From: Flavobacterium sp.
Lineage (GTDB): Bacteria > Bacteroidota > Bacteroidia > Flavobacteriales > Flavobacteriaceae
Length of the DNA: 64,000 bases
Reading direction: 5' to 3'
NCBI RefSeq assembly: GCF_004295795.1
Contig: NZ_SEBR01000002.1
Location: forward strand, 140,280-204,279
Shown here: one piece after another, positions 57,501 to 64,000 of the stretch
Position numbering within the stretch: the first letter of the stretch is position 1
How the letters are laid out: every line of letters starts with the position of its first letter
Notes under the pieces: generated by a model
Told to the model about the DNA's origin: nothing
Seen by the model: only the letters and a program-made list of their open reading frames with translations
Database searches by the model: none
Translations under genes and position numbers: made by a program

Positions 57501-59338
57501 TCTCGTCTACGACTTGCGACGGAGTTACCGCTACGGTAATTACAACGAACGCATGGACTGCGGAATATTCGGTAGTAACTGTTACGGCTAACACGAGATA
57601 CGTGTTCACGTCGTCTGGTGCTGGTGATTATGTAACGGTCAGTAACGAAGCCGGAACAGCAGTTTTGGCATACGGACCGTCTCCATTGACTTACGTATCA
57701 GCAGCTGCTGGCAACGTTAGATTCTATTCGCAATTGTCGAACTGCACGGCTCAGAATACAGCCAGATCACGTTCTTTCACTTGTAGTCCGGCGGCTTCGG
57801 TCACTTGGTCTCCAACTACAGGTTTGTATACAGATGCGGCGGCGACGGTTCCTTATTCAGGAGGCGCTGCACTATCGGTTTATGCAAAACCATCGGCTAC
57901 CCAAACTTACACCATCACAGCAACGACTGCTGCCGGATGTGTAAGAACAGGAACGACCACAGTAACTGTGAACACAGCGACTGTCTGGTATGTGGATGCT
58001 GATAATGACAACTACGGAAATTCGGCTTTGCCAACAACGCTTTCTTGTACCGAGCCTGCAAACGCGGCTGCTGTAGGTGGAGATTGTGACGATACCATTG
58101 CTGCAATCAATCCGGGGATGCCTGAAATCCTTTACAATGGGGTTGATGACAATTGCGACGGTAACCTGGACGAAGGCAATCAATTGTTGAGTCAGGTTCT
58201 CTCGACTCAGTGCGGAACCACTTTGGCTTCAATCAGTTCTGTTATCGGAGCTGTCAGCTACAGTGCTCCTGTCAATGGATATCGTTTCAGAGTAGTGAAT
58301 ACTACTACTAACGCGGTACAGACTTTCGATGCCAACGTACCACATTTCCAATTGACGCAATTGGCATCTTACGACTACGCTACGACTTACTCGATTTCAG
58401 TCATGCTACGTCGCAACGGCGTTTGGTTGGGTTACTACGGACCAAGCTGTCTTGTTTCTACACCGGCTGTACTTGATCCGGGTGGATCGGCTGCTGTCAA
58501 TCCTTCGCAATGCGGAATCACTTTGGCCAGCATCAGCACTTTGATCGCTACGACAAGTATCCCGAACGTGACGGCTTACCGCTTCCGCGTGACTAACCTC
58601 ACAGACGGTACGGCTCCATTGGTCATCCAGACACTTGAGCGCACTACGAACTGGTTCGCACTGACAATGTTGGAGCGTTTCAATTATGGAACACAATACC
58701 AAGTTGAGGTTGCCATCAAGACAAGCAACGGCGCCTGGTCAGGTTACGGAGCACCTTGTAACGTCTCTTCTCCGATAGTTCCGATGTTGAACAACTGTGG
58801 CGCAACTGTGTCCGCAGCCGGAACTGTAGTAGCGACAGCTAGTTTGAATCGCGCTACGGCTTACCGTTTCGAGATTACGAACATGACGACGTTTGTTCAG
58901 ACTATTGTCGATCGTCCGTCGAACTACTTTACTTTCAACAATGTTCCTGGTTATGTTGCCGGCGCATTGTATGGCGTTCGCGTTTCGGTACAGACTTCTG
59001 GTCACTGGTCTCCATTTGGCGAGACTTGTACGATCACGGCTCCTGGTGCTTCCAGAACGATCGTTAAAGGCGAGGAGCTCGCTCCAACCGTTGCTTTCCG
59101 AGCTGTGGTTTATCCAAACCCTTATGCCGAAAGTTTTGCGCTTGACATGGATACGCCTAGCAACGAAAAAGTGCAGGTGAAAGTCTATGACATGGTTGGC
59201 AAATTGATCCAGGACAGCGAATTCGCGGTCGATTCGATCGAAATGCAGCAGTTCGGGGAACGTTATCCATCTGGTGTGTACAACATCGTGGTGACGCAAG
59301 CCGGATTCGTGAAAACCCTTAGAGTGATCAAACGCTAA
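51554..59338 (+). CDS. Giant multidomain T9SS type A adhesin (2594 aa)
   Basis: Surface protein with a 39-residue polar leader before MFNFLLLFVFLMTGISSFGQ; the start at 51554 has the typical A/T-rich context, while 51671 is an alternative internal Met. Approximate order: the unnamed ~190-residue domain with YLASELTAAGMTAG and WDGTSNILIEACF (60-250); FN3 (250-340); GEVED (342-500); two FN3 (505-685); a PPC-like pre-peptidase domain (685-815, GPDLFYSITV); TIG (815-897); Big_2 (899-975); four Ig-like (975-1375); GEVED (1379-1525); two Ig-like; a third GEVED (1695-1845, FVDWNNDGDFDDAGEKVAG); Ig/PKD and an unassigned domain; one MopE-like unit (2144-2212, NGVDDNCDG); three two-Cys repeats (2209-2500); and a type A sorting domain (2510-2594). 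The block from TIG to the end is collinear with the 3049-aa protein, with near-identical DNA over the last ~870 bp, so the two are paralogues with different N-terminal parts. Confidence 0.85.
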   Translation: MTKNYHVFGLDSSVVPRKEVFVASDYGPPPQESRSKTSKMFNFLLLFVFLMTGISSFGQTYTIGSGTTTSATSGVTPFGTLYEDGRMQYLYLASELTAAGMTAGNYDRFAFNITAVGSPLASNFNLKIGQSSSLTTLGAINTTVPMTTVFSSTAGPTLVTGWNTWTFSAPFAWDGTSNILIEACFDNAAWSSNSTVQTTQFAAGISNTFGFYADGAAGCSIATGTSATAANRRHRPNAQFSKVAVTPPNCATGFTPATAATGVVRNSTLTWTAATGSPSSYDVYFGTSATPAFVANVVGTSYTPATMSASTTYYWQVVPRNGNGPATGCAVNSFTTGTALNYCQPTITYGCTDGDVIARVVLNTLDNNSGTGCPSGTAGYSNYSANSSLTTTLQAGSTYGCTVYAGQYSQGYAAWIDYNDDGAFSASERIGFSNGMVTGSGSVGVLGSSATFPIVLSCNPPLGQHRLRVRSQFNTSGADLTACGNSSYGEIEDYTITITAADACPQPSGLAHTQDASGIHFTWNPGCVETNWQVVVQAAGAGVPTGAGTTASSPYTVTGLASGAYEFYVRANCLANGFSSWNGPHTFAVLDCPVLQAPANAATNVALDGGQVLVSWAAAANATSYNVFFGTSPTALTNIGSVTGTSVGIVNLNYSTTYYWSVVSSNGTDTSAGCQTFSFTTGALPANDVCSGALSLDALTSPISGSTYGASDNFTPSCGLSGSVGPDLFYSITVPANYTLVIGLTASNYDSVHAIFYGSCGTQTQIACVDTEVINQTWANTTGATQTVYWVQDAWSTGTGQYTLAWTLTPPPVTVTGFTPASVCGQLGGTSFNISGTNFTGTTNVTFNGIPATSFVVNDDTSVTAVSPAGDIAGPIVVFSSPSANGSASSSSSVIVNPTPVVEPITGGNTALCEGETADLNTASPGGTWSSSDTEVATVDAEGLVTAQSAGTATISYSVTDNGCTATVTTSITVNTPVSATNPTSQTVLTGDNAVFSSTVTGMATGYQWQVSTDGGDVFEDLDESAPYSGTQTTTLTITDTPESFNENMYRLIAFGTAPCADFETAGADLIVGETGIAEQPQSVVQCSTSLSDAVFTVVPTGTVVSYAWQVDKGLGFVSITDGNDAGITYSGATSAQLTVSGLTSATAYSFRVTLEGPANTISSNIATFSVANEVAIGTDPSGSSVCYSGGTATFTVAATGTVDGYQWQYSTNNTTFANVANGTPAGATYSGQSTAVLSVTTTAATPAAGTYFYRAIALSTGVCPNATSLGAQLSIISPQITSAPVAASTPIGTSTTFSVATSASNPTYKWQFSTTANGTYSDVANGTPVGVNYSNQTTSTLTVSTLGTAVAGSGYYYRAVVTSAGCSANSTAAQLTLTNYCTPTYANGPGTTDQITNVTLGTLNNPSGASAAPYYTFFSNVTVPSIQQSTTVPVSISFGADGTQYAAVWVDFNRNGTFEASEGFVSTVNAGASGTTVINVAVPIGASVGQTRMRVRGGNDSALTTAQACGVSSSGFGETEDYVVNITAAPACSGTPVAATASSSSSFVCGSGAVTLTATGFATNVTGLSLQWYNTASGAIAGATSATYTTPTLSAPTSYFVRVTCANGGAFSDSNTVNVTISNPVLESTTPATRCGTGTVTLAGTPSTGNTINWYTTPTGGASIASGTSFTTPSLTATTTYYAAASATASTLPAMTYCASTSTSTTYYITGFSTTGAQSNITNTGTVQSAAGYGNYTALAARQTAGGTVNFSVTWPSSTYGVSVFVDWNNDGDFDDAGEKVAGTTSYAATPYTGSFTVPASAVAGNRRMRVRADFLSTTPTACGTSTSSETEDYTFVVAPCESARTAVVATVNTPPVLTLSSASTTICAGSPSSAVTVTSNAADYDSYVWSPATGVSGSAASGFTFNPAASGTYTLTATNTASGCANTATVAVTVNALPDAFTVAPQTLCSTDAAVRLSPFAANVTTGCLLSTNAQFPAGTFSSTTCDGVTATVITTNAWTAEYSVVTVTANTRYVFTSSGAGDYVTVSNEAGTAVLAYGPSPLTYVSAAAGNVRFYSQLSNCTAQNTARSRSFTCSPAASVTWSPTTGLYTDAAATVPYSGGAALSVYAKPSATQTYTITATTAAGCVRTGTTTVTVNTATVWYVDADNDNYGNSALPTTLSCTEPANAAAVGGDCDDTIAAINPGMPEILYNGVDDNCDGNLDEGNQLLSQVLSTQCGTTLASISSVIGAVSYSAPVNGYRFRVVNTTTNAVQTFDANVPHFQLTQLASYDYATTYSISVMLRRNGVWLGYYGPSCLVSTPAVLDPGGSAAVNPSQCGITLASISTLIATTSIPNVTAYRFRVTNLTDGTAPLVIQTLERTTNWFALTMLERFNYGTQYQVEVAIKTSNGAWSGYGAPCNVSSPIVPMLNNCGATVSAAGTVVATASLNRATAYRFEITNMTTFVQTIVDRPSNYFTFNNVPGYVAGALYGVRVSVQTSGHWSPFGETCTITAPGASRTIVKGEELAPTVAFRAVVYPNPYAESFALDMDTPSNEKVQVKVYDMVGKLIQDSEFAVDSIEMQQFGERYPSGVYNIVVTQAGFVKTLRVIKR

Positions 59339-59358
59339 AAGGAACACCAATAAATGCT

Positions 59359-59390
59359 AAAAGCCCTTCTGGAAACAGAAGGGCTTTTTT
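59359..59390 (+). terminator. Terminator after the 2594-aa adhesin gene
   Basis: AAAAGCCCTTCTG-GAAA-CAGAAGGGCTTTT perfect hairpin with T-run. Confidence 0.92.
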
Positions 59391-59435
59391 ATTTGAAGAT
59401 ATGTGGGAATTTTCATCGAAAAAATGTGAAGTATT

Positions 59436-59443
59436 TATTTTTG
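59436..59443 (+). promoter_or_regulatory. Candidate -7 element (TATTTTTG) of the 1400-aa adhesin gene
   Basis: Exact TAnnTTTG box about 200 nt before the start codon, lying inside a GAAGTATT/AATACTTC stem (59428-59467). A second, weaker box, TACTTTAC, lies closer to the gene near 59543. Either would leave a leader with no gene. Confidence 0.35.
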
Positions 59444-59645
59444 AATTCAGATATGTCAGAATACTTCAATATGTTCCTGCAGTACAACGACGAAACGGGC
59501 ATCCTATCGATTATATTTCACGCGCTCGGACATCCGAACTTACTTTACCCCAGATTCTTCCAACTGACTGCCAAACCGTTTAGAAAACAAGCCTCCGCGA
59601 CTTAAGGTTACGGGTTTGCGCATATCAATCAATTTAATTAATACA

Positions 59646-62600
59646 ATGCTTATGAGAACAGATCTATTCTTTTCGGGTAGACGTTGTTTCTATTTATGTA
59701 GGAACACTTTGCCGCTGTTGGTCCTGTGGGTTGGAAGTTTGCTTTTTTCATCGGAAGCTTTCGCCCAAATCACTTTAGTGGGATCACAAACCACAACAAA
59801 AACTGCCTCGGGAACGACAGCCTTGACGATAGCAAAACCGACTGGTCTGGCCGTTGGTGACGTAATGTTTGCGAGTGTCGCCCAAACCAGGGCTTCGAGT
59901 TCCGCGGCCATAATCGACGCGACAGCTTCCGGATGGACGGAAATCACGGGAAATTACGTGTTCAACCAAACCGGACACAGATGTCGGGGCACATTGCTTG
60001 CCAAAGTCGCTGATGCATCAGACGTTGCGGCAACAGCGTTCAATTTTGACGTGGACGACAATTCGGTGGGAAGCACGGGAGCGATTACGGCATTCCGAGG
60101 TGTAGACGTATCTGGAGGCGTCAGCGGAACTCCGTTCGACGTAAGTCCGGGAACAATCGGGGAATCAGGTTCGTCGACCGCGTTGGCTGCGACTTCCATA
60201 ACGACATCAACAGTATTTACGGGAGTGGCGATGTTCACTTTTGTCGGCGACAACGTCAATCAATCCGGTTGGGGAACGGCGACAAGTCCGGCTTTGACCG
60301 AGATTTTCGACGTGCCTCACGATATCGCAAGTTCCACATTAGACAACGGAATCGGAGCGGCTTGGGGAACCAAGAACGCAACAGGAGCAACCGGGCAAGG
60401 AAACGTAACACTCACAGGAGCCACAAGAGGCGGAGCGGTACTGATCGCAATGCGCCAATTGACCAGCATTTCAACCGGAACCGTTTCTGCAGCTTCGGTT
60501 TGTCAGGGCGGAAGTATCTCGGTTCCGTACACGATATCGGGGAATTTTGCGGCGAACAATACGTTCACGGCACAACTTTCCAACGCTTCGGGTTCGTTCG
60601 CCTCACCAACTTCCATCGGGACATTGGCCAACACTAACGCTTCGGGTACGATCAACGCTACGATTCCAACAGGACAGGCGGCCGGAACCGGGTATCGCAT
60701 CCGCGTCATTTCCAACCAATCCGCAAGAATAGGTTCAGATAACGGCTCGAATATCGCGGTCATCGCAAGAGCCACGGTCGACGCCGGATCGAACATAACG
60801 ACATGTGCCAACACAGGTTCGGTCATAATCGGAACAGGTGCTACGACTGCCAATAGTTCAGGCGTGCAATGGACGTCAAGCGGAACGGGAACTTTCACGA
60901 CTCCAACATCGCTTTTGAACGCAGCTTACACACCAAGCCCGGCAGATGTTACCGCCGGTAGCGTCACGCTTACAGTGACATCCTTCGGGAATTCCCCTTG
61001 CGGAAACGCAACCGATTCCAAAACCTTGATCATCAATCCGATCCCGGTTACGACAAGTGTCGCCATTTGCCAAGGCGGAAGCGGCGCACTGACTTCAAGC
61101 ACGGTCTGTCCTGCGGGCGGTCCGAACCAAAACACAGGAGCGATTTCGGCAGGAGCGGCGGCAAATCTCACGGGAACGGGAAGCGCAGCTTGGTCAAATC
61201 CCGGAAATATCGTTGCGGCCGGAACGCCTTATGCAACGGCCACGACCGGTCTTTTTGGATCGACGAACTTTTTGTATGCATCCAACTTCGGATTCAGCAT
61301 TCCCGCGGGGTCGATAATCGTGGGAATCCAGGTTTCGATCAACCGACAATCGTCAGGAAACAACACGTATGACAACGATGTTCGTTTGGTGAAAGGCGGC
61401 GCAACGACAGGTTCGAGTGAAGCGATTGGCATTATCACGGCTACTTACCCAACTTCCATGGGAGTTGCAAATTACGGTGGAACGTCCGACTTATGGGGCG
61501 CGACCTTGACCGTTGCCGACGTGAACGCCTCGAATTTCGGTGTAGCGTTCTCGAGTTCCAGCCTCGCCGGACGCACGATTTCGGTAGACTACATCCGCAT
61601 GACGGTAACTTATACGCCTCCGGGAGCGATGAACTGGTATACGGTTTCGTCCGGCGGAACGGCCATTGGAACGGGATTGAGCTTCAATCCGGTTGGAGTC
61701 GCCAATTCGGGCATTCCAAATAATACGGCGACAGGCGTTTATACTTTTTATGCCGAATGCGCGACGGTCGCGGGCTGTAGAACTCCGACGACTTTCACGA
61801 TCAACGCTTTGCCGACAGTGAGCATTTCCAACCTCGCGGCCAGTTATTGCGCAGGTTCGTCAGCAGTGACAATTAACGGAAATCACGCAGGTGGAACATT
61901 TTCGGGTCCGGGCATAACCGATAACGGCAACGGAACGGCGAGTTTCAATCCGACGACCGCCGGAATCGGAAACCATTCGGTGACTTACTCTTACAACGAC
62001 GGAACTTGCCCGAATTCGACTTCTCAAAACGTGGCAGTTTTGGCCAATACGACTTATTATGCCGATCTGGATTTGGATACCTACGGAAATCTTGCCTCGA
62101 CATTGGTAACCTGTTTTGCGCCTCCGGCCGGATACGTCACCAACAGCACTGATTGCAACGATAACGATGCGACGATGCACACGACTTTTGCGTTCTATGT
62201 GGATGCGGACGAAGACGGTTTCGGAACTGGCGCGCTTACCGTGGTTTGTGCCGTTGACGCTAGTACGCCTCCAATCGGCTATTCCACAAACAACACCGAC
62301 TGCGACGACACCGATGCCGCCATAAATACGACTTTCGGCTTTTTTGTCGACGGTGACGGTGATGGTTTCGGAAGCGCGACCATTGCAACAGTTTGTGCGA
62401 TTGACGCCAGCACGCCTCCAATAGGTTATTCGCTTGACGGAACAGATTGCAACGACGCAAATCCTGCCATCCATGAGGAATTCCAGTTTTATGTGGATGC
62501 CGATTTGGACACCTACGGAACGGGATCTCTGGTCAGTGCCTGCGCAGTCGATGCGACAACTGCGCCGTCAGGATATTCTACAAACAATACCGATTGTAAC

Positions 62601-63848
62601 GACGCTTTGGCTGCGGTGAATCCGGGTCAGAGCGAAGTGCCTTACAACGGGTTGGACGACAACTGCGTCGGAGGAATCGACGAAGGCATGCAATTGTTGA
62701 GTCAAGTATTGCCAAGCCAATGCGGAACGACGCTGACTACAATCAATTCAGTTGTTGGCGCGGTGAGTTACGGCGCTCCGGTAAACGGCTATCGTTTCAA
62801 GGTCGTGAATACGTCGACCAATGTGGAACAGATCGTAGACAGACCGGCGCCTCATTTTCAGTTGACGATGCTGCCAACTTACGATTATGCGACGACTTAC
62901 TCGATTTCTGTCGAACTCAGAAGGAACGGTATTTGGTTGGGTTATTACGGGCCGAGCTGTCTGGTTTCGACTCCGGCAATTCTCGATCCGACCGGCGCGG
63001 CTCAGGTTTCCCCGTCACAATGCGGACAAACCTTGGCTTCTATCAGCTCGCTTATCGCAACAACAAGCTTGGCGAACGTGACAGCTTATCGATTCAAGAT
63101 TACCAATATTTCGAATCCGGCTACACCGAATCCGGTTCAGACTTTGGACAGAAGTATCAACTGGTTCTCACTTACGATGCTGGCCGAACATACTTACGGC
63201 ACGACTTATATGGTTGAGGTTGCCGTCAAGACCAACGGCGTTTTCTCCGGATTCGGAAGTCCTTGCCAGGTCTCCACTCCTGCGGTTCCGATGATCGCAA
63301 ATTGCGGGGCGACAATTGCCACAAAAGGAACGATTATCTCCACTACGAGTTTGAACCGCGTGGTTTCATACAGGTTTGAAGTGGCCGACATGACGACTTT
63401 CCAGGTGCAGACCATCGACAGAAGCCAGAACTGGTTTACGTTCAACATGGTCGCTTCGTACACTGCAGGCGGCCCGATGGCGGTTCGCGTAGCCGTTCAA
63501 ACCGCGGGCGTCTGGTCTGATTTCAGCGAGGCTTGTGTTATTACGGCTCCGGCCGGTGCGAGAGAAGCCGTCAAAGGAGACGACACGACAGCACCTGATG
63601 TTGCTTTCAGGGCAGTTTCGTATCCGAATCCTTATTCGGAAGCTTTCGCTCTCGACGTAGATTTGCCGACTCAGGACAAAGTGTCCGTTAAGGTTTATGA
63701 CATGATTGGAAAACTTGTCGAAACACGCGAATTTGCCGCGGTGGAGACAGAGATGCAAACCTTCGGGACACATCTTGCCGCTGGCGTTTACAACGTGATT
63801 GTCGTTCAGGGTGAGCATTCCAAAGCGATACGGGTTGTCAAACGATGA
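59646..63848 (+). CDS. T9SS type A secreted protein with MopE-like repeats (1400 aa)
   Basis: Surface protein; start ATG 59646 (or 59652). The upstream TTG at 59616 is disfavoured. The signal peptide ends near residue 41 (LLVLWVGSLLFSSEAFAQ). Residues 42-270: a domain with VGSQTTTKTASGTTALTI and GVDVSGGVSGTPFD, not assigned. 277-470: two Ig/PKD-like domains. 470-660: a beta domain with GIQVSINRQSSGNN and SVDYIRMTVTY, resembling surface-exposed phage/adhesin modules. 660-800: Ig-like. 801-1015: four MopE-like acidic units (VDADEDGFGTG, VDGDGDGFGS) closed by NGLDDNCVGGIDEG. 1017-1305: three two-Cys repeats. 1320-1400: T9SS type A sorting domain (VSYPNPYSEAFALDVD; KVYDMIGKLVETRE; VKR end). Its tail is the most diverged of the four type A tails here. 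Confidence 0.83.
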   Translation: MLMRTDLFFSGRRCFYLCRNTLPLLVLWVGSLLFSSEAFAQITLVGSQTTTKTASGTTALTIAKPTGLAVGDVMFASVAQTRASSSAAIIDATASGWTEITGNYVFNQTGHRCRGTLLAKVADASDVAATAFNFDVDDNSVGSTGAITAFRGVDVSGGVSGTPFDVSPGTIGESGSSTALAATSITTSTVFTGVAMFTFVGDNVNQSGWGTATSPALTEIFDVPHDIASSTLDNGIGAAWGTKNATGATGQGNVTLTGATRGGAVLIAMRQLTSISTGTVSAASVCQGGSISVPYTISGNFAANNTFTAQLSNASGSFASPTSIGTLANTNASGTINATIPTGQAAGTGYRIRVISNQSARIGSDNGSNIAVIARATVDAGSNITTCANTGSVIIGTGATTANSSGVQWTSSGTGTFTTPTSLLNAAYTPSPADVTAGSVTLTVTSFGNSPCGNATDSKTLIINPIPVTTSVAICQGGSGALTSSTVCPAGGPNQNTGAISAGAAANLTGTGSAAWSNPGNIVAAGTPYATATTGLFGSTNFLYASNFGFSIPAGSIIVGIQVSINRQSSGNNTYDNDVRLVKGGATTGSSEAIGIITATYPTSMGVANYGGTSDLWGATLTVADVNASNFGVAFSSSSLAGRTISVDYIRMTVTYTPPGAMNWYTVSSGGTAIGTGLSFNPVGVANSGIPNNTATGVYTFYAECATVAGCRTPTTFTINALPTVSISNLAASYCAGSSAVTINGNHAGGTFSGPGITDNGNGTASFNPTTAGIGNHSVTYSYNDGTCPNSTSQNVAVLANTTYYADLDLDTYGNLASTLVTCFAPPAGYVTNSTDCNDNDATMHTTFAFYVDADEDGFGTGALTVVCAVDASTPPIGYSTNNTDCDDTDAAINTTFGFFVDGDGDGFGSATIATVCAIDASTPPIGYSLDGTDCNDANPAIHEEFQFYVDADLDTYGTGSLVSACAVDATTAPSGYSTNNTDCNDALAAVNPGQSEVPYNGLDDNCVGGIDEGMQLLSQVLPSQCGTTLTTINSVVGAVSYGAPVNGYRFKVVNTSTNVEQIVDRPAPHFQLTMLPTYDYATTYSISVELRRNGIWLGYYGPSCLVSTPAILDPTGAAQVSPSQCGQTLASISSLIATTSLANVTAYRFKITNISNPATPNPVQTLDRSINWFSLTMLAEHTYGTTYMVEVAVKTNGVFSGFGSPCQVSTPAVPMIANCGATIATKGTIISTTSLNRVVSYRFEVADMTTFQVQTIDRSQNWFTFNMVASYTAGGPMAVRVAVQTAGVWSDFSEACVITAPAGAREAVKGDDTTAPDVAFRAVSYPNPYSEAFALDVDLPTQDKVSVKVYDMIGKLVETREFAAVETEMQTFGTHLAAGVYNVIVVQGEHSKAIRVVKR

Positions 63849-63860
63849 CCTTGTAAAACG

Positions 63861-63890
63861 AAAAGCCCCTCGATTTGAGGGGCTTTTTTT
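63861..63890. terminator. Bidirectional terminator between convergent genes
   Basis: AAAAGCCCCTC-GATT-TGAGGGGCTTTTTTT. The A-run on the left and T-run on the right allow it to act on both strands, fitting the convergent gene on the minus strand. Confidence 0.88.
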
Positions 63891-63909
63891 ATGGGATTTT
63901 TCGAGCTTT

Positions 63910-64000
63910 TTAAGCTGTCTTTCTCGATCTTTTGAAAGTGTAGTAAGCGAACAGGATTCCAACTACTGCCAACCAGATCAACTTTCCGTTGATTGGAGCC
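63910..64000 (-). CDS. 3' end of a gene for a protein with a C-terminal membrane anchor
   Basis: Only the last 29 codons are inside the window (stop complement at 63910-63912). The peptide is APINGKLIWLAVVGILFAYY followed by a basic end (TFKRSRKTA). One hydrophobic helix then a positive tail, preceded by a P-I-N-G motif, resembles the short C-terminal anchor/sorting tails of Bacteroidetes envelope proteins (PID-CTERM-like). The rest of the protein lies beyond the window, so the function cannot be given. It converges on the adhesin gene across a two-way terminator. Confidence 0.6.
   Translation of the reverse strand, partial: APINGKLIWLAVVGILFAYYTFKRSRKTA

Noticed and set aside
59354..59605. 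83-codon frame after the 2594-aa adhesin gene
   Set aside because: It begins inside a terminator hairpin and shows no recognisable protein features.

Overview
The window comes from a Flavobacteriia genome, most likely Flavobacterium or a close relative. The evidence is the linked order rpsU, xerC, hpf, tRNA cluster, tuf, tRNA-Trp, secE, nusG, rplK, rplA, rplJ, rplL, rpoB, rpoC, DUF3467. It is supported by TAnnTTTG-type -7 promoter elements, A/T-rich start contexts almost without Shine-Dalgarno sequences, and seven giant secreted proteins with Bacteroidetes type IX secretion (T9SS) C-terminal sorting domains.

Positions 1-17030 are core. They hold the 3' part of an acyl-CoA dehydrogenase gene, rpsU with a perfect promoter and an exceptional Shine-Dalgarno, a XerC/D-type recombinase, a short hibernation factor, four tRNAs (Thr-TGT, Tyr-GTA, Thr-GGT, Trp-CCA), tuf, secE-nusG, four ribosomal protein genes, rpoB, rpoC and a DUF3467 gene. 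All lie on the plus strand. A hairpin with a T-run followed by a -7 element separates rplL from rpoB.

Positions 17350-47220 and 51554-63848 form an accessory surface-protein island, all on the plus strand, most genes ending in their own terminator. Four proteins (1120, 3049, 2594 and 1400 aa) share one C-terminal build: MopE-like acidic metal-binding motifs, then three ~95-residue two-cysteine repeats, then a T9SS type A sorting domain. Three others (1548, 1902 and 1785 aa) share a ~450-residue anchor region ending in the T9SS type C signal. Their N-terminal parts are mosaics of FN3, Ig-like, GEVED, TIG, Big_2, P-proprotein, autotransporter beta-strand and choice-of-anchor-J-like domains. No enzyme active site was recognised, so adhesin, matrix or gliding-surface roles are likely. 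A 135-residue secreted protein gene sits between the second and third type C genes.

The adhesin island is interrupted at 47222-51553. First comes a gene-free repeat island (47400-49316) bounded by ~145-bp imperfect inverted repeats, with nested inverted and direct repeats and two 33-nt palindromes inside. After it come a small XRE-type regulator, a VOC-MarR gene pair whose promoter lies inside a 13-bp-arm inverted repeat, and a small hypothetical gene. The right edge holds the 3' end of a convergent minus-strand gene for a protein with a C-terminal membrane anchor.

No T9SS machinery, CRISPR array, phage gene or intact insertion sequence was found. The strongest candidates for something undescribed are the three-repeat cysteine module before the type A signals, an unnamed ~190-residue domain in two of the giant proteins, the inverted-repeat island, and the MarR operator.
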